Assembly: GCF_002127225.1 (NCBI RefSeq)
Contig: NZ_NFUR01000003.1
Location: 372,001-436,000 of the forward strand
Length of the DNA: 64,000 nucleotides
Direction: 5' to 3'
DNA from: Sphingomonas sp. IBVSS2
GTDB taxonomy: Bacteria; Pseudomonadota; Alphaproteobacteria; Sphingomonadales; Sphingomonadaceae
Under the pieces are notes generated by a model. That model saw only the letters and a list, made by a program, of their open reading frames with translations, was not told the origin of the DNA and searched no databases. Positions within the stretch are counted from its first letter, which is position 1, and each line of letters starts with the position of its first letter. Position numbers and translations under genes: made by a program. This document shows, one piece after another, positions 42,399 to 51,329 of this stretch.

Positions 42399-43108
42399 CC
42401 CGCGACCCGCTCGAAATGCCCGGTCTCGAAGCCGGCCACCGCCAGCGCCGCGATCCGCGCGGCCACGACCTCCGGTGCCTTCACCGTCGCCGGATCCTCG
42501 CCGGGGAAGGCGCGGGCGCGCATCTTGGTGCGGGTGGCCCCCGGATCGATGATGCCGACGCGCACCTTGCTGATATGCGCGACTTCCTCGCCATAGGTGA
42601 GCAGCAGGTTCTCGAACGCCGCCTTGGACGCGCCATAGACGCCCCAATAGGCCCGTGCCGCGCGGCCCACGCCGGAAGTCACGCCGATCACCCGCGCGCC
42701 GTCCGATGCCTTGAGCATCGGGTCGAACGCCGCGAGCATCGCCGCCTGGGCGGTGACGTTGAGCGTCAGCACCTTGGCGAATTCCTTGAAGTCGATCGCC
42801 GGCACCGCGCTCAGCGTGCCGAGCGTCGCGGCGTTGAGCACGAGTATGTCCAACGCCGCCCAGCGCCCGGAGATCGCCTCGGCGAGGCGGGAGATCCCGT
42901 CATTCTCGGCCAGGTCCAGCGGCGCGATCGTCGCCGATCCGCCCGCCGCGAAGATCGCCTCCTCGACTTCCTCAAGCCCGCCCGCGGTGCGCGCGGTGAG
43001 GATCACATGCGCGCCTTGCCTGGCCAGCTCCAGTGCCGTTGCCGCACCGATGCCGCGGCTCGCGCCGGTGACGAGCGCCGTGCGCCCGGAAAGCAGTCCC
43101 TCGCTCAT
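42395..43108 (-). CDS. Short-chain dehydrogenase/reductase
   Basis: A 237-residue SDR. The NAD(P) site is TGASRGIGAATAL, the structural motif is NAATLG, and the catalytic Ser, Tyr and Lys lie in GVTSGVG and YGASKAAF. The substrate is unknown. It starts 7 bases after purF and in the same direction, so the two are probably co-transcribed; this is recurrent next to purF in sphingomonads as far as I recall. Its stop overlaps that of the convergent toxin gene. Confidence 0.88.
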   Translation of the reverse strand: MSEGLLSGRTALVTGASRGIGAATALELARQGAHVILTARTAGGLEEVEEAIFAAGGSATIAPLDLAENDGISRLAEAISGRWAALDILVLNAATLGTLSAVPAIDFKEFAKVLTLNVTAQAAMLAAFDPMLKASDGARVIGVTSGVGRAARAYWGVYGASKAAFENLLLTYGEEVAHISKVRVGIIDPGATRTKMRARAFPGEDPATVKAPEVVAARIAALAVAGFETGHFERVAG

Positions 43109-43115
43109 GCCTGGA

Positions 43116-44576
43116 TCAGCCCACCCGCTCGTGGAGCAGCGCGAACTGGTCGTCCGGCGGGCCGTTCTCGTCCTGGTCGGTCAGCGTGGTCGGATATTCG
43201 CCGGTGAAGCAGGCGTCGCAATATTTCGGATGGATGTCCGCCCGGTGCGCCTCGCCCAGTGCCTTGTACAGGCCGTCGATCGAGATGAAGGCCAGGCTGT
43301 CGGCGTGGATGAAGTCGGTCATCCCGCCCACGTCGAGCTTGGCCGCCAGCAGCTTGGCGCGCTCGGGGGTGTCGACGCCGTAGAAGCAGGAGTGCCGGGT
43401 CGGCGGCGAGGCGATGCGCATGTGCACCTCGGCCGCGCCAGCCTCGCGCATCATCTGCACGATCTTCAACGACGTGGTGCCGCGCACGATCGAGTCGTCG
43501 ATCAGCACCACGCGCTTGCCCTTGATCAGCTCGCGATTGGCATTGTGCTTCAGCTTCACGCCCAAGTGGCGGACCTTGTCGCCCGGCTGGATGAAGGTGC
43601 GGCCCACATAGTGCGAGCGGATGATGCCCAGCTCGAACGGGATGCCGCTCTGCTGGGCATAGCCGATCGCCGCCGGCACGCCCGAATCGGGCACCGGCAC
43701 GACCAGGTCGGCCTCGACCGGCATCTCGATCGCCAGCTGCGCGCCGATCGCCTTGCGCACCGAATAGACCGAGCGATCGTTGCTGATCGAATCCGGGCGC
43801 GAGAAATAGACATATTCGAAGATGCAGGGCCGCGGCCCCACCGGCGCGAAGGGCTTGTGCGAGCTGATCTCGCCGCCCTTCACGATCACCAGCTCGCCCG
43901 GCTCCACGTCGCGGACATAGTCGGCGCCGACCACGTCGAGCGCCACCGTCTCCGATGCGAACACGATCGTGTCGTCGAGCTTGCCCATAACCAGCGGGCG
44001 GATGCCCAGCGGATCGCGGCAGGCGATCATGCCCTCGGGCGTCATCACGATCAGCGAATAGGCGCCCTCGACCTGCTTCAGCGCATCGATGAACCGGTCG
44101 ATCAGCGTGCGGAACTGCGAAGTGGCGACGAGGTGGATGATCACCTCGGTGTCCGACGTCGACTGGAAGATCGCGCCGCGGCGGATCAGGTCGCGGCGCA
44201 GGCGCATCGCGTTCGAGATGTTGCCGTTATGGGCGATCGCGAAGCCGCCGCTCGCCAGCTCGGCATAAAGCGGCTGCACGTTGCGCAGCGCCGTCTCGCC
44301 CGTGGTCGAGTAGCGCACATGGCCGCAGGCGACATTGCCGTGCAGTGCGCGGATCACTTCGTCGCGATCGAAATTGCCCGCCACATGCCCCATCGCGCGG
44401 TGCGTGTGGAACTGGTGGCCATCGAAGCTGGTGATGCCCGCTGCCTCCTGGCCGCGGTGCTGCAGCGCGTGCAGGCCGAGCGCGACCGCGGCGGCGGCGC
44501 CGTCCATGCCGGATACGCCGAAAATGCCGCACTCTTCGCGCAGCTTGTCGTCATCGAACGGGTTCGTGGTAAGCAT
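43116..44576 (-). CDS. purF: Amidophosphoribosyltransferase
   Basis: PurF makes phosphoribosylamine from PRPP and glutamine, the first committed step of purine synthesis. The product has 486 residues with a short propeptide before the catalytic Cys of EECGIFGVSG. The PRPP loop is VVLIDDSIVRGTTS. The C-terminal YCDACFTGEYP suggests the iron-sulfur type found in Bacillus. The start at 44576 (MLTTNPFDDD) fits the family; the frame stays open for 183 more codons upstream, which are not conserved and are rejected. Confidence 0.96.
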   Translation of the reverse strand: MLTTNPFDDDKLREECGIFGVSGMDGAAAAVALGLHALQHRGQEAAGITSFDGHQFHTHRAMGHVAGNFDRDEVIRALHGNVACGHVRYSTTGETALRNVQPLYAELASGGFAIAHNGNISNAMRLRRDLIRRGAIFQSTSDTEVIIHLVATSQFRTLIDRFIDALKQVEGAYSLIVMTPEGMIACRDPLGIRPLVMGKLDDTIVFASETVALDVVGADYVRDVEPGELVIVKGGEISSHKPFAPVGPRPCIFEYVYFSRPDSISNDRSVYSVRKAIGAQLAIEMPVEADLVVPVPDSGVPAAIGYAQQSGIPFELGIIRSHYVGRTFIQPGDKVRHLGVKLKHNANRELIKGKRVVLIDDSIVRGTTSLKIVQMMREAGAAEVHMRIASPPTRHSCFYGVDTPERAKLLAAKLDVGGMTDFIHADSLAFISIDGLYKALGEAHRADIHPKYCDACFTGEYPTTLTDQDENGPPDDQFALLHERVG

Positions 44577-44707
44577 CAGCCCTCGAGGGGGTTGGGAACT
44601 GTCGAGCGGGCATATAGGCGCTTCGGCGCGGTTTGTCGCCGGTCTGTCACAAAGAAATGAACTTGCTGGCTTTTTCGGTGGTTTTTCAGGGCAGAAGGAG
44701 ACGATCC

Positions 44708-44959
44708 ATGCCCGGGCACGACCACGGACCGCAGATAAAGAACGGCGAACTCTACGAGAAACTCCGCGACGAAGGCGCCTCGAAGGAAAAGGCGGCGCGA
44801 ATCGCCAACGCCCAGGCGGCGGGCACGCTCGACCATCCCGGCGGCACGCTGGAAAGTCGCTCGAGAGAGCAACTCTACGACGAGGCGAGGAAGATCGGCA
44901 TCGCAGGCCGCTCGGGGATGGACAAGGAAGCGCTGGCAAAGGCGATCCGGGATCATTGA
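44708..44959 (+). CDS. Small soluble protein with Rho-N/SAP-like C-terminus
   Basis: An 83-residue charged protein starting MPGHDHGPQIKNGELYEKLR. The first half (ASKEKAARIANAQAAG) and the second half (SREQLYDEARKIGIAGRSGM, then DKEALAKAIRDH) suggest a Rho-N/SAP-like nucleic-acid-binding hairpin at the C-terminus. Similar small proteins are found in many soil alphaproteobacteria without known function. A good ribosome site (GAAGGAGA) stands 7 bases before ATG at 44708. It diverges from purF, sharing a 131-base promoter gap. Confidence 0.7.
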   Translation: MPGHDHGPQIKNGELYEKLRDEGASKEKAARIANAQAAGTLDHPGGTLESRSREQLYDEARKIGIAGRSGMDKEALAKAIRDH

Positions 44960-44990
44960 ACCTCCAGGCGACACATCGCCCATGATCGGC

Positions 44991-45095
44991 ACCCCGGCCT
45001 TGCGCCGGGGTCCACCGGGCGGCTTGGTGTCGCCTTTGAGGCTCTTGCTTCCCGCTCCCGGCGCAGGGGCCCCCGGGCACAAGGCCGGGGTGACG
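44991..45095. repeat. Palindromic intergenic repeat before hisI
   Basis: A perfect hairpin, ACCCCGGC-CTTGC-GCCGGGGT at 44991-45011, is followed at about 45068-45095 by an inverted partial copy (CACAAGGCCGGGGTGACGGG). The arrangement of two facing GC-rich palindromes is typical of dispersed REP-like elements and may end transcription of the small gene upstream. Confidence 0.55.
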
Positions 45096-45124
45096 GGAAG
45101 AGGGTTGGGCGTTAACATCCCCCA

Positions 45125-45481
45125 ATGGGAAGTGAACGCGAAACGGGCAGCTTGCTCGACCCGAAATATGACGCTGCCGGCCTGATCACCGCCGTCTGCA
45201 CCGCGCCCGACGGCATGGTGCTGATGGTCGCGCACATGAACGCCGAGGCGCTCCAGGCGACGCTCGACACCGGCGAGGCGACCTTCTGGTCGCGCAGCCG
45301 GGGCAAGCTCTGGAAGAAGGGCGAGACCTCGGGCCATGTCCTCAAGGTCGTCGAGGCCCGCATCGATTGCGACCAGGATTGCGTCTGGCTCAAGGTCGAG
45401 CCGCACGGCCCCGCCTGCCACACCGGTGCGCCCAGCTGCTTCTACCGCGTGATCGAAGGCGGAAGGCTGGTCCGGGAGTGA
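45125..45481 (+). CDS. hisI: Phosphoribosyl-AMP cyclohydrolase
   Basis: A 118-residue HisI, the zinc enzyme that opens the ring of phosphoribosyl-AMP in histidine synthesis. [38 protein letters not shown] and the zinc-ligand region [20 protein letters not shown] are all conserved. It is the stand-alone form, without a fused HisE domain. Its stop overlaps a GTG start of a lipoprotein gene. No other his genes are present in the window. Confidence 0.95.
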   Translation: MGSERETGSLLDPKYDAAGLITAVCTAPDGMVLMVAHMNAEALQATLDTGEATFWSRSRGKLWKKGETSGHVLKVVEARIDCDQDCVWLKVEPHGPACHTGAPSCFYRVIEGGRLVRE

Positions 45482-45984
45482 AGCGGACCGGGCTGTTCCT
45501 CGCGCTGCTCCTGGCGGCCTGCTCGGGCGGCACCAAGCAGGCCGACAAGCCCCAGCCTCCCCAGGACCTGGAAAAGGCCGCGATCGAGCGCGGCCTGATC
45601 CGCAACCCCGCCGATAGCGATATCGCCGGCCTCTATGCCCGCGACACCGATCGCATCTGCATCGTGCCCGACGAGCAGCTCGGCTACCGGATCGGTGCGT
45701 TCGTCGACTATGGTGATCGCATCACCTGCAGTGGCTCCGGCCGGGCAAGCCGGGTAGGGGAGTCGCTCCATGTCGAGCTCGGCGAGGACGGCAGCTGCTC
45801 GTTCGACGCGAAATATGATGGCGACAAGATCGCCTTTCCAGGCGCGCTGCCCGACGGCTGCAACCGCTATTGCGCCAGGCGCGCCTCCTATGCCGGCCTC
45901 GAGGTCGTGCGGCTCAGCGAATCGGCCGCCGAGGCTTCGGCGATGCGCGACGCCAATGGGCGCAGGCTCTGCGGGGGCGGCTAG
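45478..45984 (+). CDS. Hypothetical lipoprotein downstream of hisI
   Basis: A 168-residue protein with a lipobox LLLAAC at about residue 15 after a short signal, so it is probably anchored in the outer membrane. The mature part has several cysteines ([29 protein letters not shown]), likely forming disulfides in the periplasm. I do not recognise a family. GTG at 45478 overlaps the hisI stop (GTGA). Confidence 0.7.
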   Translation: MKRTGLFLALLLAACSGGTKQADKPQPPQDLEKAAIERGLIRNPADSDIAGLYARDTDRICIVPDEQLGYRIGAFVDYGDRITCSGSGRASRVGESLHVELGEDGSCSFDAKYDGDKIAFPGALPDGCNRYCARRASYAGLEVVRLSESAAEASAMRDANGRRLCGGG

Positions 45985-46192
45985 AGCAGGGACTCGCACC
46001 CGGTGCCGGCGGCGTTTCCCCACCGCTTCCAATGTTGGGTTTCCCCTGAAACACTCGCGTCATGTCGATGCGCGAACATGAGCCATGCCACGTCCCCTGC
46101 GGGCGCCGCACCCTCGCATGCGCCGAACGGGGAGCGGAGGGAGCCGCGCGCGATGGGGTCGGGCCTTTCGCGACTTTTCGGCACCCAAATAG

Positions 46193-46208
46193 TTGACGTT
46201 CACGTAAA
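46193..46208. promoter_or_regulatory. Palindromic operator candidate before the MerR regulator
   Basis: TTGACGTTCACGTAAA is a near-perfect palindrome (TTTACGT-GA-ACGTCAA on the other strand, one mismatch) 15 bases before the MerR ATG at 46224. It resembles the operator I associate with LiuR-type MerR regulators of branched-chain and fatty acyl-CoA catabolism. The rest of the 239-base gap (45985-46223) shows no gene. Confidence 0.55.
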
Positions 46209-46223
46209 GGGAAGGTAGTTTCC

Positions 46224-46649
46224 ATGCCCATGAACGCACCAGCCTTTCCGCTCGAGGCCCTGGCGCCGATCGAATCGCGTCCGGATCGCGACGCCTTCAC
46301 CATTTCCGACCTGTGCGCCGAATTTTCGGTCACGCCGCGGGCGCTGCGCTTCTACGAGGACGAGGGCCTGATCGCGCCCGAGCGCCGCGGCACCACCCGG
46401 ATCTATTCGCACCGTGACCGCGCCCGGCTCGCCTGGATCCTGCGCGGCAAGCGCGTCGGCTTCAGCCTGGCCGAGATCCGCGAGATGATCGATCTCTACG
46501 ATGTCGGCGACGGGCGCAGCACCCAGAAGCAAGTCACGCTCGAGCGCTGCCTCGAGCGGATCGGCCTGCTCGAGAACCAGAAGCGCGACATCGACGCGCA
46601 CATCGCCGAGCTCCAGCAATTCGTCGAGCTGCTCAAAAGCAGCGACTAG
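46224..46649 (+). CDS. MerR-family transcriptional regulator
   Basis: A 141-residue regulator with an N-terminal MerR winged helix (FTISDLCAEFSVTPRALRFY, EDEGLIAPERRG) and a C-terminal coiled coil (QKRDIDAHIAELQQFVELLK). It lacks the cysteines of metal-sensing MerR proteins, which fits LiuR-like members that respond to acyl-CoA status. It lies 16 bases before an acyl-CoA dehydrogenase gene and probably controls the pair through the palindrome just upstream. Confidence 0.9.
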   Translation: MPMNAPAFPLEALAPIESRPDRDAFTISDLCAEFSVTPRALRFYEDEGLIAPERRGTTRIYSHRDRARLAWILRGKRVGFSLAEIREMIDLYDVGDGRSTQKQVTLERCLERIGLLENQKRDIDAHIAELQQFVELLKSSD

Positions 46650-46665
46650 CCCCGAGGAACCTGAA

Positions 46666-48468
46666 ATGCCCCAATATACTCCGCCGGTGCGCGACACGCG
46701 CTTCATCCTCGAGCAGGTGATCGGCCTCGATCGCTACGCCAATCTTCCGGGCTTCGAGAATGCGACGCCGGAGACGGTCGACGCAGTGCTCGAGCAGGGC
46801 GGCCAGTTCGTCGCCGAAGTGCTGTTCCCGCTCAACCATTCGGGCGACCAGCAGGGCTGCACCCGCCATGACGACGGCAGCGTCACCACGCCGGACGGCT
46901 ACAAGCAGGCCTATGCCCAGTTTGTCGAGAGCGGCTGGGGCACGCTCAGCTTTCCCGAGGCGGTCGGCGGGCAGGGGATGCCGCACGTCATCTCCACGGC
47001 CTTCCAGGAGTTCATGATTTCCTCGAACATGGCGTTCGCCATGTATCCGGGCCTCACCCACGGTGCCGTCGCGGCGCTGCTGGTCAAGGGTTCGCCCGAG
47101 CAGCAGGAGAAATACGTCCCCAGGATGGTTGCGGGCGAGTGGGGCGGCACGATGAACCTCACCGAGCCGCAGTGCGGCACCGATCTCGGCCTGATCAAGA
47201 CCAAGGCCGAGCCCCAGGCCGACGGCTCGTTCAGCATCACCGGCACCAAGATCTTCATCTCGTCGGGCGAGCACGACCTGACCGAGAACATCATCCACCT
47301 CGTCCTCGCCAAGACGCCCGGCGCACCGGAGAGCAGCAAGGGCATCTCGCTGTTCGTGGTGCCCAAGTTCCTGGTCAACGACGACGGCTCGCTCGGCGCG
47401 CGCAACGCCGTTTCGTGCGGCTCGATCGAGCACAAGATGGGCATCCACGCCAATTCGACCTGCGTGATGAACTATGACGGCGCCACGGGCTGGCTGGTCG
47501 GCGAGGAGATGAAGGGCCTCGCCGCCATGTTCATCATGATGAACGCGGCGCGCCTGGGCGTCGGCCTCCAGGGCCTGGGCGTGGGCGAGGTCGCCCTCCA
47601 GAACGCCGTCCAGTACGCGCATGACCGCCGCCAGGGCCGCGCACTCACCGGCCCGCAGGAACCGAACGAGAAGGCCGACACGCTGTTCGTCCACCCGGAC
47701 GTGCGCCGCATGCTGATGGAGGCCAAGGCGCAGACCGAGGCGCTGCGCGCGCTCTGCCTGTGGGGCGCGCTCCAGGTCGATCTGGAACATGCCGCCGGCA
47801 CCGAGGAGGAGCGCCAGCTCGCCGCCGATCTGGTCGGCCTGCTCACGCCGGTGATCAAGGGCGTCGGCACCGATATCGGCTACAAGGTCGCGACCGACAG
47901 CCAGCAGGTCTATGGCGGCCATGGCTACATCGCCGAATGGGGCATGGAGCAATATGTCCGCGATGCCCGCATCTCGATGATCTATGAGGGCACCAACGGC
48001 GTGCAGGCGATGGACCTGGTCGGCCGCAAGCTCGCCATGAACGGCGGCCGCGCGGTCCAGGCCTTCTTCAAGCTGGTCGCCGAGGAAGCCGCCGCCGCCA
48101 AGGGCGACGCCCGGTTCGCCGCGCTGGCGGAGGGCCTGGAAAAGGCGCTGGGCCATCTCCAGGGCGCGACGATGTGGCTCGCCCAGAACGGCTTCAAGAA
48201 TCCCAACGACGTCGGTGCCGGCGCTTATCCGTACATGCAGCTCACCGGCACGGTGGCGCTGGGCCTGATGTGGCTGCGCATGGCCCGGGCCGCCGCGGCA
48301 GCGCTGGCCGCCGGTGGTGGTGACACCGGCTTCTACGAGGCCAAGCTGGTTACCGCGCGCTTCTACGCGGAGCGCTTCCTTCCGGATGCGAGCGGCCTGC
48401 GCCGCAAGATCGAGGCGGGCAGCGAAACGGTGATGGCGCTCGATCCGGAACTGTTCCGCGCCGCGTGA
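46666..48468 (+). CDS. Acyl-CoA dehydrogenase with extended C-terminal domain
   Basis: A 600-residue flavoenzyme of the large ACAD class (DmdC/AidB-like architecture with the acyl-CoA dehydrogenase C-terminal domain). MNLTEPQCGTDLGLIKTKA and TGTKIFISSGEHDL form the FAD/substrate centre. GGHGYIAEWGMEQYVRDARI and MIYEGTNGVQAMDL carry the catalytic glutamate region. The natural substrate cannot be read; long-chain acyl-CoA and methylmercaptopropionyl-CoA are family options. It is co-transcribed with the MerR gene and followed by a hairpin at 48482-48507. Confidence 0.92.
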   Translation: MPQYTPPVRDTRFILEQVIGLDRYANLPGFENATPETVDAVLEQGGQFVAEVLFPLNHSGDQQGCTRHDDGSVTTPDGYKQAYAQFVESGWGTLSFPEAVGGQGMPHVISTAFQEFMISSNMAFAMYPGLTHGAVAALLVKGSPEQQEKYVPRMVAGEWGGTMNLTEPQCGTDLGLIKTKAEPQADGSFSITGTKIFISSGEHDLTENIIHLVLAKTPGAPESSKGISLFVVPKFLVNDDGSLGARNAVSCGSIEHKMGIHANSTCVMNYDGATGWLVGEEMKGLAAMFIMMNAARLGVGLQGLGVGEVALQNAVQYAHDRRQGRALTGPQEPNEKADTLFVHPDVRRMLMEAKAQTEALRALCLWGALQVDLEHAAGTEEERQLAADLVGLLTPVIKGVGTDIGYKVATDSQQVYGGHGYIAEWGMEQYVRDARISMIYEGTNGVQAMDLVGRKLAMNGGRAVQAFFKLVAEEAAAAKGDARFAALAEGLEKALGHLQGATMWLAQNGFKNPNDVGAGAYPYMQLTGTVALGLMWLRMARAAAAALAAGGGDTGFYEAKLVTARFYAERFLPDASGLRRKIEAGSETVMALDPELFRAA

Positions 48469-48481
48469 CCGCACTTCGCCA

Positions 48482-48507
48482 CGGTCCCCGGCTTTGGCCG
48501 GGGACCG
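48482..48507. terminator. GC-rich hairpin after the acyl-CoA dehydrogenase gene
   Basis: A perfect 11-bp stem, CGGTCCCCGGC and its complement, encloses TTTG 13 bases after the stop at 48468. There is no T run, so it may act as a Rho-assisted terminator or transcript-end stabiliser rather than a classical intrinsic terminator. Confidence 0.6.
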
Positions 48508-48562
48508 GACGGCCGAGGGAAGATGTGCGAGGGGACATGGCATCGCATCCCCGAAGCTGCTT

Positions 48563-48598
48563 CGATTTTACATAATGTATATTATCGATCTTGGCAGG
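48563..48598 (+). promoter_or_regulatory. AT-rich promoter candidate upstream of the ECF sigma gene
   Basis: In the 304-base gap between the dehydrogenase and the sigma-factor gene, one short stretch (TTTTACATAATGTATATTAT) is strongly AT-rich in otherwise GC-rich DNA and contains the palindrome ATAATGTATATTAT at 48572-48585. It could provide a -10 region or an operator for the sigma/VWA/TPR operon. Nothing else is recognisable in the gap apart from the terminal hairpin. Confidence 0.4.
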
Positions 48599-48772
48599 TT
48601 CTCAAACCCGGCCGCGTTCGGGACCAGGCCGGCCCTCCCTTCCGCATGATGCCCGATGGCATCGCAGCCGGGATTGAGGCAGATAGCGCAACATGTCGGG
48701 GGAAAAGGCGCCGCACAGTTCCGGGAATCGATGCGACCCCGCTGTTCCGCCGCGGTTCGGCCCGTTCGGCCC

Positions 48773-49318
48773 ATGAAGATGCACCCTGCCGATCCGGATG
48801 CGGACCTCCTGGCGGGCGCCGTCGCCGGCGAACGCGAGGCGTTCCGGCTGCTCGTCGAGCGCCACTATGACCGGATACATGGCCTGGCCTGGCAGTTGAC
48901 CGGGTCGCGGGCCGATGCCGAAGACGTCGCCCAGGACGTGTGCTGCACGTTGGTCGAACGGATCGGCAGCTTTCGCGGCGAAGCGAAATTCTCCACCTGG
49001 CTGTGCGGAATCGTGTTCAATGCCTGCCGCGACGTGCACCGCCGCCGCCGGTCGTTCGGAGGCGTCGCCCAGCGGCTTGCGGTGCTGGCCGGGCTGGCGC
49101 AAGGACCGGACGGGCGTGACCTGCACGACGCGCTCTGGGTGAAGAGCGCGATCGCCCGCCTGCCCCCGGCCTATCGCGACACCGCGATCCTCGTCGCCGG
49201 GCAGCAACTGACTCATGCCGAGGCCGGCGCGATCCTCGGCGTGGCGGAGGCGACGGTCTCGTGGCGCATGCACGAGGTCCGGCGGATGGTCGCCGGGAAG
49301 CCGGGCGCGGACGACTGA
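48773..49318 (+). CDS. ECF-type RNA polymerase sigma factor
   Basis: A 181-residue sigma-70 family factor. Region 2 runs FRLLVERHYDRIHGLAWQL and ADAEDVAQDVCCTLVE; region 4 contains LPPAYRDTAILVAGQQLTHA, then AGAILGVAEATVSWRMHEVR. The start at 48773 (MKMHPADPD) fits ECF length, but no ribosome site is clear and an in-frame ATG at 48656 exists. A VWA-domain protein and a membrane TPR protein follow in the same direction, a recurring sigma-linked gene set; the target regulon is unknown. Confidence 0.85.
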   Translation: MKMHPADPDADLLAGAVAGEREAFRLLVERHYDRIHGLAWQLTGSRADAEDVAQDVCCTLVERIGSFRGEAKFSTWLCGIVFNACRDVHRRRRSFGGVAQRLAVLAGLAQGPDGRDLHDALWVKSAIARLPPAYRDTAILVAGQQLTHAEAGAILGVAEATVSWRMHEVRRMVAGKPGADD

Positions 49319-49423
49319 CCCGTCCGGGCGAAAGAATTTCGATCTCTGCCCAAGGATCCCCCGGAACCGCGCGTCCAAGGGGAATGCGGACGATCTCGCC
49401 CGCTGTAACCAAGGGAGAAAGAC

Positions 49424-51157
49424 ATGCCCCGTTTGTCCCAGGCGCTCGCCACCGGGTTCATGCTGGCGCTGGTCGCAGGCTGCACCGATTCCGACAGGCA
49501 CGTCGCCGCGATTCCCGATCCGGCCGCCGCCGCGCCGGCCCCCGAGGCGAAGGCCGCGCAGGAAGCGCAAGACATCGTCGTGACCAGCTCGCGGGTGGCG
49601 GGCAGACGGGACTCCGCGACGCCGGTCACCGCCCAGGCGTCCACTGCGTTCGCCTTCGCGCCTGCAGCCCGCACTCGCGGCCCTGTCGGACGGTCCGAAC
49701 CGGTGCCGCCCTATTATCGCGACATCGGTCGCGACAAGTTCACCGCCACGCAGCAGAACGCCTTCAAGATCGTCCGCGAAGAGCCCGTCTCCACCTTCTC
49801 GCTCGACGTCGATACCGCCTCCTATTCGTTCGTACGCGCGTCGCTGAACCAGAATGTCCTGCCGCAGCCGGTAGCGGTGCGGACCGAGGAGATGGTCAAC
49901 TACTTCCCCTATGACTATGCGCCCGCGCGCACCGCGGACCAGCCGTTCAGCACCAATGTCGCCGTGTTCCCCAGCCCCTGGTCACCCGGGCGCAAGCTCG
50001 TCAGGATCGGGGTGAAGGGATACGAGATCCAGCGGGCGTCCCGTCCGCGTGCCAATCTCGTCTTCCTGATCGACACTTCGGGCTCGATGAACGCGCCCAA
50101 CAAGCTTCCCCTGGTCAAACAGTCGCTGGCGATGCTGCTCGACCAGCTGGACGGCAAGGACAGCGTGGCGATCGTCACCTATGCCGGCAGCGCGGGCAGG
50201 GCGCTCGAGCCGACTCCGGCGAGCAACAAGGCCAAGATACTGGCCGTGATCGACGGGCTGGGCGCGGGCGGCAGCACCGCGGGCGCCGAAGGCATCCGCC
50301 AGGCCTATGCGCTCGCCGAGCAGAACCTGGATCCCAAGGGCGTCAACCGCGTGATCCTGGCGACCGACGGCGACTTCAATGTCGGCATCACCAACGACAA
50401 TGAGCTGAAGGGCTATGTCGAGCGCGAGCGCGGCAAGGGCGTGTTCCTCTCGGTGCTGGGCTTCGGCATGGGCAATTACAATGATGCGCTGATGCAGACG
50501 CTCGCCCAGAACGGCAATGGCGCGGCCGCCTATATCGACACGATCGGCGAGGCCCGGAAGACGCTCGTCGACGAAGCGACCTCGACGCTGTTCCCGATCG
50601 CGAAGGACGTGAAGATCCAGGTCGAGTTCAACCCCCGGGCCGTCTCCGAATATCGGCTGATCGGCTATGAGACGCGGATGCTGAACCGCGACGACTTCGA
50701 CAATGACAAGGTCGATGCCGGCGATGTCGGATCCGGCCAGACCGTAACGGCCATCTATGAAGTGACTCCCGTCGGCGGCCCGCGCGCCATCGGCGACCTG
50801 CGCTACGCGGAGCAGGCGCCTGCCGCGGCGAGTGCCCGGAGCGACGAGCTGGGCTTCGTCAAGATCCGCTACAAGCTGCCCAAGTCCGACACCAGCCGCC
50901 TCCTCACCACGCCGATCGACCGCGGCGCCACCTTCGCCCGGTTCGAGGACGCGCCCCGGGACGCGCGCTTCGCCGCCGCGGTGGCGGGATTCGCCGAGCT
51001 GTTGCGCGGCGGGCGCTACAATGGCCAGCTCGGCTTCGATGAGGTCCTGGGCATGGCGAGCGCGGCGCGGGGAGAAGATGGTTTCGGCTATCGCTCGGAA
51101 TTCATCCAGCTCGTCCGCGCGGCCAAGACCGCCCACGCGATGGCCGCACTCCAATGA
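49424..51157 (+). CDS. von Willebrand factor type A domain lipoprotein (YfbK-like, DUF3520)
   Basis: A 577-residue exported protein with lipobox LVAGC at about residue 20. A linker contains a TonB-box-like stretch (DIVVTSSRVAGRRDSATPVT). The YfbK-type N-terminal domain (NAFKIVREEPVSTFSLDVDT) is followed by a VWA domain with a complete MIDAS motif (LIDTSGSMNAPN, then ATDGDFNVG). A C-terminal DUF3520 region (RGEDGFGYRSEFIQLVRAAK) completes it. The role is unknown; metal-dependent protein binding at the outer membrane is plausible. AAGGGAGAAAG provides a ribosome site. It follows the sigma gene by 105 bases. Confidence 0.9.
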   Translation: MPRLSQALATGFMLALVAGCTDSDRHVAAIPDPAAAAPAPEAKAAQEAQDIVVTSSRVAGRRDSATPVTAQASTAFAFAPAARTRGPVGRSEPVPPYYRDIGRDKFTATQQNAFKIVREEPVSTFSLDVDTASYSFVRASLNQNVLPQPVAVRTEEMVNYFPYDYAPARTADQPFSTNVAVFPSPWSPGRKLVRIGVKGYEIQRASRPRANLVFLIDTSGSMNAPNKLPLVKQSLAMLLDQLDGKDSVAIVTYAGSAGRALEPTPASNKAKILAVIDGLGAGGSTAGAEGIRQAYALAEQNLDPKGVNRVILATDGDFNVGITNDNELKGYVERERGKGVFLSVLGFGMGNYNDALMQTLAQNGNGAAAYIDTIGEARKTLVDEATSTLFPIAKDVKIQVEFNPRAVSEYRLIGYETRMLNRDDFDNDKVDAGDVGSGQTVTAIYEVTPVGGPRAIGDLRYAEQAPAAASARSDELGFVKIRYKLPKSDTSRLLTTPIDRGATFARFEDAPRDARFAAAVAGFAELLRGGRYNGQLGFDEVLGMASAARGEDGFGYRSEFIQLVRAAKTAHAMAALQ

Positions 51158-51329
51158 CGCCCCGATGGGTGCCGCCGCAGGGCGGCGGCACCTTCACGAG
51201 GCCAGGGCCGTGCGCGATCATGCCTTCGACCTGGCCGATATTGCCGCTATAGATCGCCCAATGCCCGTACCCAGCCTCCACTCCACTCCCGGCTTCGGCG
51301 ATTGCCGCCCCGGCGGCATGGAGGCCTGA

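Noticed and set aside
43116-45125. A 669-codon open frame, much longer than PurF
   Set aside because: Only the part from 44576 matches PurF, with the propeptide and catalytic Cys at the normal distance. The upstream 183 codons cross the small plus-strand gene and the palindromic repeat and have no family features.
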